This document shows, in pieces, positions 11,510-21,920 of a DNA stretch of 64,000 bases. The stretch is taken from assembly GCA_026008535.1 (NCBI GenBank), contig BRKX01000009.1, forward strand, positions 63,957,720-64,021,719, written 5' to 3'. Position 1 is the stretch's first letter, and each line of letters starts with the position of its first letter. Source of the stretch: Perilla frutescens. Taxonomy: Eukaryota > Streptophyta > Magnoliopsida > Lamiales > Lamiaceae. A model generated the notes under the pieces. The model had not been told where the DNA came from, made no database searches, and saw only the letters and a list, made by a program, of their open reading frames with translations. Both the position numbers and the translations under genes were made by a program.

Positions 11510-12155
11510 CAGGGCCAGACCTGTGAGACACAGGGTCCTAAGCGAGACCTTAAAAATGGGCCCTTATTGTGAAAAATTATTAAAAATATAATCTAAATCA
11601 AGAAAACAAAACACAAACTAATATGTTGGCAAGATGACAATATTTCAAAAGAGACAAATGTTCTTTCATCTAAACATAATAAGTCTCACAGTTTTAGAGA
11701 CAAAAATATTTATCAAGTTTGTGTAATTTTACTGATCAATCTTTTTTTCTTTCAATTAATTAATAACGTAGTCAATCCAATAATCTGTGTAAGCTCATCG
11801 TGCTTCAAATGTTGCTCAAAATTTATACAAGACTTAACTTCAACATACCATCATTTGCCTATGTCTTTAACTTTTCCATTTTGATCAGAAATCTAAAATT
11901 TGTTTCATATTCATTAAATTTCTCAAAGTTTTCTAGAAATGAAAATCATGCTTGATCGACTATGTAGAGAAACTATCAACTCTGTGAATGACTATTTCTC
12001 TCTTTTCCTTTAACCTTTTTTTGCCTTTTCTTCTTATCTGTCTTCTTTATATTTAATTTTGGGCCACATCTATACATGACTATTAAAAAATGGGCCCCGA
12101 AAATTTTGGGGCCCTAAGTACAAGCATGTTGAGCCTACCATCAGGACCGGGCCTG
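11510..12155. mobile_element. hAT-like MITE inserted in F-box copy 2
   Basis: The ends are imperfect inverted repeats: CAGGGCCAGACCTG on the left and, reversed, CAGGCCCGGTCCTG on the right (11 of 14). They are flanked by GATCAAAG (11502-11509) and AATCAAAG (12156-12163), an 8-base target duplication with one mismatch, which is diagnostic for hAT. Subterminal GGGCCC motifs occur at both ends. No transposase is present, so it is non-autonomous. Confidence 0.85.
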
Positions 12156-12645
12156 AATCAAAGCCGTATGAATTCTCCGAGTTCATCGAAGAGGTCGATC
12201 ACGAGCAACTTCATCACTGCAATGCAGCCTTCAACTTCAGATCCCCCTACAATGTCCGAATCCATAGCTCAGTAAATGGCTTGCTCTTCATGCATGATCT
12301 CATCATATACAATCCAATCACCAGTGAATACATCACTCTTCCTCCTCCAGATTCTTACTCTAATATAGCTACATTTGGATTTGGAGTGAGCAAAATTTCT
12401 AACCAATATAAGCTTGTTAGGGTTTTCCGATTACATTGGGATGAATGTGCTCCACCTAAGTGTAATGTATACACTCTTGGAACGGGATCGTGGCGAAGCA
12501 TTGCTGGCTGCCCACCAACAATCAACTATGCTAAGAATGAAGCCGGTGCATTTGTAAACGGAAATTTACATTGGTTAGCATTTGATTCGGAGGGGGATGA
12601 TGATGATCGGATTTGCTGCTTTGATCTTGAAACTGAGCTTTTTAG

Positions 12646-12865
12646 TGTTAGAAATGGATATCGGGCCTAACTCACCCTCACAAAACCGGCTTGTAAGGGG
12701 AGGGTTGCCCTCACCTTAATAAGTGGCACATGTCACTTTCCCCAACCAATGTGGGATATTTAACATGCCCCCTCACGCGCAGCGTGGAACTAAGCCACAA
12801 ATCGCTGAGAACTCGATATTGGGGGCCCCAACATTGAAACTGGGGTTGGCTTTGATACCATGTTA
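12646..12865 (-). mobile_element. TRIM-like / one-LTR retro-element inserted in F-box copy 2
   Basis: It is flanked by a perfect 5-base duplication TTTAG (12641-12645 and 12866-12870). On the - strand it starts at the remnant AACA, followed at once by TGGTATCAAAGCC, very close to the tRNA-iMet primer-binding site TGGTATCAGAGCC. Next come a short interior ending in a purine tract (GAGGGGGC) and a sequence of about 145 bases from TGTTAAATATCCC to TTTCTAACA, i.e. a TG...CA-bounded LTR. This is a terminal-repeat-in-miniature-type element that has lost most of one LTR. Confidence 0.7.
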
Positions 12866-13069
12866 TTTAGCACCTTTTATTCGCCTCCTGCATCTCGTTA
12901 TTTAGCGAGGTTGTCTGTTTTGAATGGTTGCTTATGTTTATGCGATAATTTTCATGATGATCATTTGGTTGGTGGTGGGATTATTATTTGGTTGATGAAG
13001 GAATATGGAGATGAGAAATCTTTCCCTCAGAAGTTTTGCTATGCTATGGAGAATGTAAGCTTATGTTGA

Positions 13070-13416
13070 TTTTGAATAGTTTTGATTTAGAGTGCTGTTA
13101 AGAAGTTGAGTTTCTGTTATTGAATGCATTGATAATTAATTATGATGTATGTTCAAATTGCCACCCAAGATCATGTAATTTTGTTATTTAGAAAGAGTTG
13201 GGAGGCTAAAAGGTATGAGCAAAATATTAATGAAATAAGGAGTTTGTATTAGAATTGACTATAGATAGTATAAGATTGAAGTAATATTAGCTACGACTGA
13301 TATTAGTTAGGGAGAATTGATATTGTTATGTCATTATTGAGCTTATACTTTTGTGCATGAGATTAAATTTATTACAACAATGTTTGAAAAAATACATACA
13401 AGTTCAATAATAACTG
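13070..13416. other. Intergenic, nothing recognised
   Basis: AT-rich sequence after the broken F-box copy 2, with no open frame or repeat ends seen. Confidence 0.4.
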
Positions 13417-13768
13417 TAACAGTCCCGATTCCGAAAATTTTAGTCGCGGTAACACAAAATTAAATAAAGTCCCTAATTTCGTAACCATTTCACCTTTAAA
13501 AGAAAACATTTTCAAGGTGATTTCTTTAAAGAAACAATGTGGCAAATTAGTCAGTTAAAAATTTTAAAAATTTATTTTAGCCAGTATTTTTTAAAACTAT
13601 TTATTTCGTCCACATTTAGTCAAATACCCCTAAATTTTATTTTTAATCATTTTATTTTTTATATTTCAAATTCTGTAAAATTGAACCCACCTGCCTACGT
13701 CTTCACCAACTCTTTCCCTCGTAATTCCACTTCAATTAACAATTTTTGTATCATCTTTTAGGAAAATT

Positions 13769-13872
13769 CTACGCTACATGTGGGGTACCCCATAGGTCTA
13801 TTCAAAGTGTCCCAATAGACCTAGGGGATACTCCGAAGTGTCCCAATAGACGTACCCCACATGTAGGGTAGA
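13769..13872. mobile_element. Small palindromic MITE-like element
   Basis: The two arms CTACGCTACATGTGGGGTAC (13769-13788) and GTACCCCACATGTAGGGTAG (13853-13872) are inverted copies with one mismatch. Inside, AGTGTCCCAATAGAC occurs twice as a direct repeat. It could fold into a near-perfect hairpin and sits inside the larger element at 13417-15000. Confidence 0.6.
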
Positions 13873-14219
13873 CTTTCCCCATCTTTTATTTTTATGCATT
13901 TGCAATAAATCCTTCTCTCCTCCAACCTCCCTTATTTCCCGTGGCCTTCCGAAAAAATAGATCCAATTTCCAGCAACATAATTCACTCCACCATTTTCTC
14001 TCATCTTCTTCTCCATTTTTTCCGGCAACACACACACACCAATTTCCAGCGACGAACAAAAACTTGTGCAATTAAAGGGTTGCATGACTTGGCACTGCTA
14101 CAGATCAAAATCACAAAAGGTAGCATATGCAAATGCGAGGGGGACGATTGCACAGTTTAGATGGAGAGGAGTGGAGAGGAGTTAGCTGGAAAAATGGTGT
14201 CAATATTCATCCCTGCGCG

Positions 14220-14400
14220 CATGCCCTGAGCACACCGTCGAGAGCGCAAGCTCAGCGTGTAGCAACGGTCGGGTGCACAAGCAGTTGTGTTCAAGCTCAG
14301 TGTGCAATGACCGACACATACACCCTCAGTGTGCATCCCTCGTCGGGCGCGCAAGCTCAGCGTGTAGCAACAGTTGGGTGCAGTGCGACGTGCAATGCCC
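14220..14400. repeat. GC-rich imperfect repeats in the possible cargo segment
   Basis: The motif AAGCTCAGCGTGTAGCAAC occurs at about 14249 and 14354, with an intermediate AAGCTCAGTGTGCAATGACC at about 14294. Each is followed by CGGTCGGGTGCA or similar. The repeat spacing makes open frames in several phases, so these frames are weak evidence for a gene. Confidence 0.5.
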
Positions 14401-15135
14401 CACGCGCAACTCCGATGAGCATGCTGCTGTGCGCAGCCACCGTCTACCCCCTCTCCAACCTCTTTCCTCTCCACAACGCCACCGTCATGGGAACCCACGC
14501 GGCCCTCCCCCACTCCTTTCATCATTGCTCACAGCAGCCCGCTTATCGGAAACAACCCTGATGTTACACTATGTGTAGTTCCATCTTTTTACATGTACAA
14601 ATTTGTGTTGTGCCTTCAGGAGACGGGTCTGGGTGGGAGCGTGGTGGCGACAGCGAAAACTGAGAGTAGTTATCAACTCCTAGGGGTGAAATGGGTTGCT
14701 GAGGGTGAAGAAGAACAAAAGACAATGACTAGTAGGGGCGGGTTGGTCGGACATGGGGTGGGGTGGGTTGCTGAACAGGTTAACGAAGAGGAGGAAGACA
14801 CGGTTTTGTTTTTCTATTTTTTTTTTCAACTTTTCTAATTTTTTGGTTTTTATTTATTATATTTTTTTAATCCAAGGATATTTTAGTCCAAAGTGACTAA
14901 AATAAATATGTTTAAAAATAAGTTGTTTAAATATCTAAGTGGCTAAAAAAAGTTGATTCTTTCTTCAAATATAAAATCAACCGAGCATCATTTGGAAAAA
15001 AAAAATTCAAACAACCAATTGTAATATTATTTCACGAATCACCAGTCAATGTTGGAAGTCAAATATTTGAACAATTCCAAAATAACGGTGGAACATGTAC
15101 GATTTTAATATTCTTAAATATTTACCAAAGTCAAC

Positions 15136-16749
15136 TGACAGAGGCTGGGTTTACCTTAAAACCTACTGTGATGTGTTTCAATATTTAACTCGTGTCAATG
15201 CCTACAAGTGTACAAGCATGTATTTGTAGCAAGGATGATACGAGGTCGATCCACAGGGAAAAGGAACCAAATAAGAAAATGCAAGTACCACAATAATCAA
15301 TGCAAGGAATATCTAGACTATGCTTAAGTGAGGGTTGATTATCATCAATACCAAAACAATAACTTAAGTAGCAAACACCAAACAACCTAAATAGATAATC
15401 TAAAAAGTAATCAAGAGCAACAATCAACAAAGAGAGTGATTTGAAATTGAAAACAAGCAAGACTCTAGGACATGGATTCATAATACTCCTCTTGATTCAA
15501 CAACAAAGTTTAAACATACAATTATGCTAAGTTCATAGATAAGAAGACCACGAATATAGAAGGAGCATCTCTCGAATATCTCCTAAATTGCGAATGCGAC
15601 AAGGATGGCTATCACTAACACATTCCAAGGTCGCACCTACCAAAGGCTCAAAGGGGTCACCATTCCTTTCACATACTCAACTTCAACAAAGAGTACAAGT
15701 ACATGAATTCAATCCATACATGCTTATATTCACGGGATGGGTTAGATGCAAGTGAAACATACATGTGATGCTAGTAAGGAGGCCACTCAAACAACATCAT
15801 TCAAGACCAATGTATGGATTAAAACCTTGACAAAGCATGAACATATATTTATCCTTCATCAAGAATAAGAGTCACATTATTTCACCACATCCTAGAGCCC
15901 TAAGGGCTCTAGCCTACCATATCTACAACAAGATCAAAGATACAAGACAAGGATCCAAAACTCATTTTCATTATAAAGATAAACGAGTGAAGGATAAGAT
16001 AGAACCCAATGTAGAACAAACTCCTTCAATCCCTTGGCTTGAATCTTCAAATGGATGGATGGATCTTCTTCCCCTCTTGATGTTCTTGATCTTCCAAAAT
16101 CTTCAAATGGGATTGTTTTTCTCTAGTATTTTCGTGTGTAAGATCTGGCTTTTGAACTCCCCCAATGATATATCATATATGGGACCAATAATGGAGTGCC
16201 AAAAGTTAAAAATGGATTTGTCAGTCCCGATCGCGACCTCGTCTGGGTCGCGCCTGGAGGTCGAGCTTCGAACACATGAAAACAGCTCTCTGAAGTGCCG
16301 AGATGCGGGCTGAACAGGCCGCGCCTGGAGCCCACATTGCAGAGGCTTCGGGGCGCGGCCTGCCCTGCGATCGCGCCAGGGGACCGCGCCCGGAGGCGCC
16401 TGGGACGCGGCCCGGGCTGGGTCGCGCCAGGTGGTCGCGCCCGGGCTGAAGGTTTTTTCCCTCTCTGTTTGATGCTCTGCAATGCGACCTACGGTCGCGC
16501 CTCTTGGCCGTGTCTGAGTCCGACCCTTGGTTTTCTTCAATTCTTCAAGTCTTGTGCGGCCTTTGATGATCGAAATCCCATTTTAACTTCGTTTTGTACA
16601 TACTAACCCAAAAATACCCTGTATTGGCCACTTTAAACAACATTAACGAAAAACAACAAATTTACAAACATATAGACTTAAATATAGAGTAAAAACACTC
16701 AAAGCTAAGTGCAAATGAGTCCAAATGAGTGCTATTTAAGCACTCATCA
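15136..16749 (-). repeat. 3' LTR (left) of the Athila-type element
   Basis: Because the element is on the - strand this is its 3' LTR. It is 1614 bases long, TG...CA bounded, and almost identical to 27530-29130. It contains a GC-rich block of about 280 bases (16225-16510) with repeated GGTCGCGCC motifs. Long frames in this block on both strands (for example 103-158 aa) are LTR sequence, not genes. Confidence 0.93.
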
Positions 16750-16764
16750 ACTCCCCCAAACTTA
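16750..16764 (-). other. Polypurine tract next to the 3' LTR
   Basis: Read on the - strand the bases before the LTR are TAAGTTTGGGGGAGT, a G-rich polypurine tract as used for plus-strand priming. Its place directly against the LTR confirms the element's orientation. Confidence 0.8.
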
Positions 16765-18373
16765 AATATTTGTTTGTCCCCAAACAAAACAAGAGACAAG
16801 GCAAAGATTTTGATTTGAGTAGAATCAAGATGACAATTTGCTTCATAAACACAAGATGAGCTTTACAAAGATGATATTTGCAATCAAACATAAACAAGTA
16901 CAAAAGAAATCATCATGATACAATTTTTGGAGTACAATCTCTCACAAGGATTTTAAAAGAACGCTCACTCTCGAGTGTATAGGCAAAACGTGTATCCACT
17001 CAAGGTCAAGAGTGCACTAGGATCCTACCATAAGCTTGCAAAGTGATTACAATCTCCACTACCTACGTGTGTTATCAAACAAGAATCGTTAAGGGCTTTT
17101 TGGGTTTGTAGTGAAGGTTTTTCGGAGGGGTAGGTAAACATTTAGCTAGGTGGCTTCCCAAGAATTCCAAAGTCATTTCATTATAAGTCAAGAAGAACTA
17201 AACAAGTTCTCTTCTACCTTTTGTTCTTTTCAACCCAAATTTCTTTGGGATTACTATAAATTTTTCATCATTTCTTACTCTTTTATTTTGTGATCTTTGT
17301 GAACATCTCTCTTCTTGCTCTTCTTTAAGCAATTTTTAATTTCAACTCTAGATATTTTTCTTCTTTTTGTTCATTTCTATCACAAGAGTATTTCAATATG
17401 TTTCCTTTTTCCAACTTTAAGATTTTCTCATAAGTTCATTTCCCAACCCAACAAGATCAAGAAAACATTTCAAGGCTCAATAAGGGCTTGCAAAGGATTT
17501 AATTTGTATTGGACGGAACATATGTGGATAAACATGGGTTAAACAAAGAATGGCCTTAAGTCTTTTTTAAGAAATCAAACACACCATCTGTAACCTCAAT
17601 CAAGTCACAAAGCAAGTTCTAGAGAAATACTAGTGCACCAAGAAGACCATTAATCACTCATCAAAGAAAAAATTACACTTGTGTAATCTTTGGATCAAAA
17701 ATCTTCCCAAGGTAAACTTTTCCTCCAAAAATTGTACTTTTGAGACACCATTTAGATCCTTGCCTACACTATCATGCTATAAAATCTTGCATTTCATCAA
17801 TATTTTTCAAAAATTTTCATCATAAAATCATCATCATCAAAGATTCCAACTAAATCAAAAACATGCTCTTAACCCCTATCGTATTGTAGGGACATACACT
17901 TATTCAAGTCAAAAACATCCCCTAACCACATATCATAAGACAATCGAGCAAAAACATAGATAAAACATCACATTAGCCTATAAGAGGAAAACGGCATGCG
18001 AAGGAAAATCCATCAATTGTCTCCATCCAACCAATCCATCATACATAAAGCGATAAAATCCTAACATGATCCAAATGTAAATAAAACATAAGCATGCAAG
18101 CATGCTTCAATTATCCAAACATAAAATAAAGCGATAAGGTGAGCATGAAAAGATCCTTGCCACCACTACTCTCCCCCACCCCCAAACTTATTTTGATCCA
18201 AGTGAGGAAATAAGTTTGAAGGCAAAAAGATGGTGGCAAGGAGCACTAACTGCTCAGTGGGGTGGATGCTGCTGATGATGTGGAGACTGCTGCGGGAATT
18301 GCTGAGAAGTGGAGGACGGCATGAACTGGGATGGCTGGAACTACTGGAACTGCTGAGAGAAAGATGCCATGAA
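16765..18373 (-). other. Athila 3' untranslated region and degraded tail of ORF2
   Basis: Non-coding AT-rich sequence lies between ORF2 and the polypurine tract. In its first part (18373-18240, - strand) the Gln/Pro/Ser-rich pattern of ORF2 continues after the stop and is interrupted by further stops, so the original ORF2 probably ran on to about 18250. The 75-aa + strand frame at 17315-17542 is not supported. Confidence 0.6.
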
Positions 18374-20020
18374 CTAGCCCGTCGGCATCTGCTGAAAATG
18401 CTGAGATGAAGAGGACGATGCCATGAACTGTCCAGTCGGGAATTGCTGCATCGACTGGAAGGGCTGCTGAAACTGCTGCTGCGGTTGGTAGGAGTTGTAG
18501 GGAGTCAGCTGTTGATGCTGAGACGGGGTATAGGGCTGCTGCTGTGACCCAGAGCCGGTGTGCATTCCTCGGAAGAGCCCGGCTAGGTCCTGTATCTCTG
18601 ATCGAAATGAGCCCATGTTGTCAGACAAACCCCTGATCTCGCCTCTGATGCCGGTGTACCTCTCATCAATATCAGCCTGGATGGTGTGAAATCGCTCATC
18701 CACACTCGACTGAATCTGCCCCATCCGGTGATGCATGTCGCTGCGGATGTCATCAAATCGGGTATACAAATCCTGTCTAAGATTCCCAAATTCATCATGC
18801 ACCTCCGTGCGCCAGTTTTGCATATTCTCGTCCATTGTGGCCATGTATCCATCCAGTGCATCAAAACGGCCCGCAATCTGCTCCTCAGTGTAGCGCCGCC
18901 CACGTCTGAATGTGGCAGTGGAGGATCCCTCTCCTCCATCGGCTCCTCCCCCCTCGGGTTGGTCATCAATGGCATCTCTTATGTCTGTAGGAAGTCCTGC
19001 TGCTCTAATAGCCTCTCGATGGGCTGGTGTATCCATCATCCAGTTATCTCTTTCTTGGAAATTCGACACATGAGTGAGAGCCGGATTGGGCAGCAGAAAG
19101 TTCCCCCCTCCTCTCATGGACAACAGATAGGTACTTGTGTCCGAGATGAGCATCTTTATGTTTCTCAAGTAAGGGATACTCAAGAGTCTTGCTCCGGGAC
19201 TCTCTTGGTACTCATCCAGATCAATTTGGAAGTGCTCTGCGATAGGAGTGATCAATCCCCATATGCAGATCCAGCCATTATCCATGTGAGCTTGTCTTTG
19301 AAGCTACTCAAGCAAGAATGCTCCGAAGTTCAGGTGGACAGCATTCAGCATGGCCCAAAGTGCAAACAACTCTGCAGTCCTCACCCTCCCGTTCTCACGT
19401 CTAGCAAAGATGGTAGAGGCTAGAATGCGGTGTAGATAGCGGAATACTGGATTGGGCATGGCGGAGGCCTTGGCAAGGCTGGAGTCGTACTTCTCAGTGT
19501 CAGACTCCGTCAAGCAGAAGAGGCGGTAGGCATAATCTTTGTCATATCGGGATGGAGGATGATAGATGCCGTCATCAGCCGCATTAAAGATCTGGTTGAT
19601 CTCCTCAACCGTGAGAGCTCTGTCCCGGTTTTCCATCCTGAAAGTGCATCTGATTGGCCCTCTCTTTGCCGTCCTTTTGACGTCAAGTGTGCTCAACACC
19701 TCTTTCACCAAGAGGGGGTAAGTCTTTCTTGTCGTTTCAAGGGCCTGTAGCCATCCAATTCTGTCGAGGAGAGTCCAAACGTCATCTCGTATCCCAAGAA
19801 TCACTGTGGATGTGGGACACATGAATCGGGTGGCAGCTACACTCAAGGGGAATAATCTATCCCAACTTGTTCTATGCCATGCTTCCGTAAAGTGAATCCC
19901 ATAAGTCATGGGATCATCAATGGCAAGGTCTTCTTCTTCCTGTTCACTTCCCTCCTCAATTTCAGGGTCGGATTCGGGTTCTTGTCGTCTCGACGATCTC
20001 TTTCCCCTTTTTGGTGCCAT
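18374..20020 (-). pseudogene. Athila ORF2 (env-position / 'plant transposon protein' ORF), one internal stop
   Basis: Two frames (20020-19304 and 19285-18374) are in the same phase and separated by a single TAG at 19306-19304, so they are one ORF of about 548 codons with a premature stop. The N-terminus is basic (MAPKRGKRSSRR), then acidic. The middle resembles the family annotated as putative plant transposon protein in Athila elements. The C-terminal third is a predicted coiled coil with heptad-like repeats (RFDDIRSDMHHRMGQIQ and onward), ending in a Gln-rich tail. Function is unknown; in Athila this slot has been called env-like, but I see no clear signal peptide or transmembrane segment. 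A splice acceptor (CTATAG|GTACC at about 20045/20044) lies just upstream of the ATG. Confidence 0.7.
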
Positions 20021-21920
20021 CCTTGTGTGATTGAGGTATGGTACCTATAGACAAGAAAAGGAGCCATAAGATATTAGGGCATAACCAAAAATTGGAACAA
20101 AGAAATTGAGGCTTCAAAACATATGACAAATTCAACATCACTTCCTCAACTATCAAAGTTCATGCCTCTTATCAAATGATAAATATGATCCTTTTGTCAA
20201 AGTACCCATATGAATATGCAAAATGAACACAAATTTAACTTGGCATAGATAGCCTCTTCATATCTGACAATATCAAAAACATAGGTCTAACGTGCATGTG
20301 TCCAAAACCAATCATGATCAATCACCAAAAGAAGTTGGTTACAACATTGGCAAATGGTCCTCGAATTAGGATGACAATATCAAAAGCATAGGACCAATAA
20401 CAACATTTTTCAACATTACCAATCAACAATGGTTGGGTTCAATGATCAAAATCTAGCTTGCTTACAAGTATAAATCATAGACGAAGGGACTCCATTTAAT
20501 GTAACAATATCAACAACAAAGAGCTCCCCTTTTCTAGAAAATATCAAGGTTGCATTAAGCATGTAAATTTTCATTCATAATCAACTATCTTGCATCAATT
20601 CTCAAATATTCAAATTGCCCCCTCTAGTTAGGCATTCCATCCTCAAGTTTCCTACCAAATGGGGATGACAAAGGCTTATTGAGCAAGAAGGTAGCAAAAA
20701 CACCACACAAGAAAGCAAAGGTGCCATTTTCTCATCAAAGCATATAGATTAAGTGTCAAAATCGAGTTTGTATGCTTTACTCCAAACAATTCAACATGAT
20801 TCCAAGCAACAATGCACCAAAATCCAACATATCCCTTCAACTTACATGCATTAGTCTTACTTAGACTTTGTAGGAACAGAATATAATCATTCATCAACCA
20901 AAATGGCAAATTTTTCTCAAATGAGCATAATGAATCTCATTCTAAACATTTAAGGGCAAGCATTGTGATTATTCTCTCTCAATCAAACAACAATGGGGAT
21001 ATAATCACCAAACAACATGGAAAATCCATACTTCACCATTGATGCCCCTAAGTTCATGAAAGATCTACCAAATTCCACCAAATATTCACCAAAATTCCAA
21101 CACCTATATCCTACCCATCCAATATATTACACATTCCATACAATGAAAGCAAAATTTAAAGAAGATTCATAGAAAATTCGTTCATCTCAATTCTAGGGCA
21201 CAAAGTATGATTTTTCCCCAAATTTCAAGCATATGAACCATTCAAAACTTAAATAATCATGTTAGGAGTGTAATGTAGGAGGAATCTAGGAGAAAAGTGA
21301 GAGATTTACCTTGGTTTCTTGAGGGAGAGGTCGAAAATTGTGTATGAGGGTGAGTGAGATCGTGTGTGAGTGAAGAAATGAGAGTGAAATGGGTGAAAAA
21401 GGGTTTAAAAACCCGTCTGTTTGTGGGCCGCGGGCTGGGTCGGTCGCGCCCGGAGGCCGGGCTTCAAGTGCCCTGCGACGCGGGCGAAGCTGGGTCACGC
21501 CTCCTGGCCGTGTCCGGGCTGAAGAGATTCAGCTCTCTGAAGTTCTCTGCAATGCGGCCTCTGCCCGTGCCGTGTGCCCGCGTGAGAAGTGCTCTGGGGC
21601 GCGGCCTCGGCCGTGGTCGCGCCTCTTGGCCGCGTCTCAGACACTTGTTGTGTTTTTCTTCTCCTTTCGACCTATATTCCATCGTTGCCCCTGGATTTCT
21701 CTTCCTGCAAAATATTCACTCACTTATGACACACAAAACATCACTTTAACAACCAATTCCCCTTTCTTAGGAATCACCCCACTCCAAAAGAAATTAACTA
21801 GGCATTAAAATATAAAGCATAACAAAAACAATAAAAATAAAACAACAAAATTTAAAAAGGATTGGGTTGCCTCCCAACTAGCGCTTAATTTAACGTCGTG
21901 AGCTCGACGGGATATGTTCT
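20021..21920 (-). other. Athila spacer between pol and ORF2, with possible intron and LTR-like GC module
   Basis: There is no coding frame in element sense. On the - strand AACCAAG|GTAAAT at 21310/21309 is a good donor and TTGTCTATAG|GT at 20045/20044 a good acceptor. Splicing would join a leader to ORF2 across about 1.27 kb. Positions about 21420-21640 repeat the GC-rich block of the LTRs in the same orientation (CTCTGCAATGCGGCCT; TCGCGCCTCTTGGCCG). Frames of 70-139 aa here come from that GC-rich block on all strands. Confidence 0.5.

Larger units (their letters stand above)
11313..13069 (+). pseudogene. F-box gene copy 2, broken by a frameshift, two insertions and a 3' deletion
   Basis: The 5' part (11313-11509) starts ATG GAG CAA GAT and encodes a recognisable F-box (LPPEIMIE, RLPVSTIMSC). 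The frame is lost at about 11398, giving an early TGA. A 646-bp hAT-like element (11510-12155) then splits the gene. The body resumes at 12156-12645 with typical FBA blocks (NPITSEYITLP, FGFGVSK, VYTLGTGSWRSI, GAFVNGNLHWLAFDSE, CCFDLETELFS). A second, 220-bp insertion (12646-12865) follows. The last part (12871-13069) has IIIWLMKEYGDEKS and then jumps to YAMENVS, so about 80 codons before the C-terminus are deleted near 13033. Surviving blocks are close to the intact copies, so decay looks fairly recent. Confidence 0.85.
13417..15000. mobile_element. Possible large non-autonomous element with a GC-rich interior
   Basis: The outer parts are weakly inverted with respect to each other. The left contains TATTTATTTCGTCCACATTTAGTCAAATACCCC (about 13600-13630). 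The right contains GGATATTTTAGTCCAAAGTGACTAAAATAAATATG (about 14876-14910), its approximate reverse complement. Between them lies a segment (about 14110-14790) much richer in GC than the surroundings. Its open frames, including 144 aa at 14127-14561 on + and 122 aa on -, have no recognisable domain. The left border 'TGTAACAGTCCCGATTCCG' at about 13416 also resembles some gypsy LTR starts. Borders and class are uncertain; no target duplication was identified. Confidence 0.3.

Noticed and set aside
15185..15481. 98-residue Cys-rich - strand frame, repeated at 27579-27875
   Set aside because: Identical location in both LTRs; near the LTR edge and without family resemblance, so treated as LTR sequence.
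16103..16606. Overlapping frames of 103-145 aa in the GC-rich block (and their equivalents at 28517-28921)
   Set aside because: They lie within both LTRs and are open in several phases because of GC-rich repeats; not conserved in any one frame.
18686..19423. 245-residue + strand frame
   Set aside because: Shadow of Athila ORF2 on the opposite strand, which has the coiled-coil pattern and correct element orientation.
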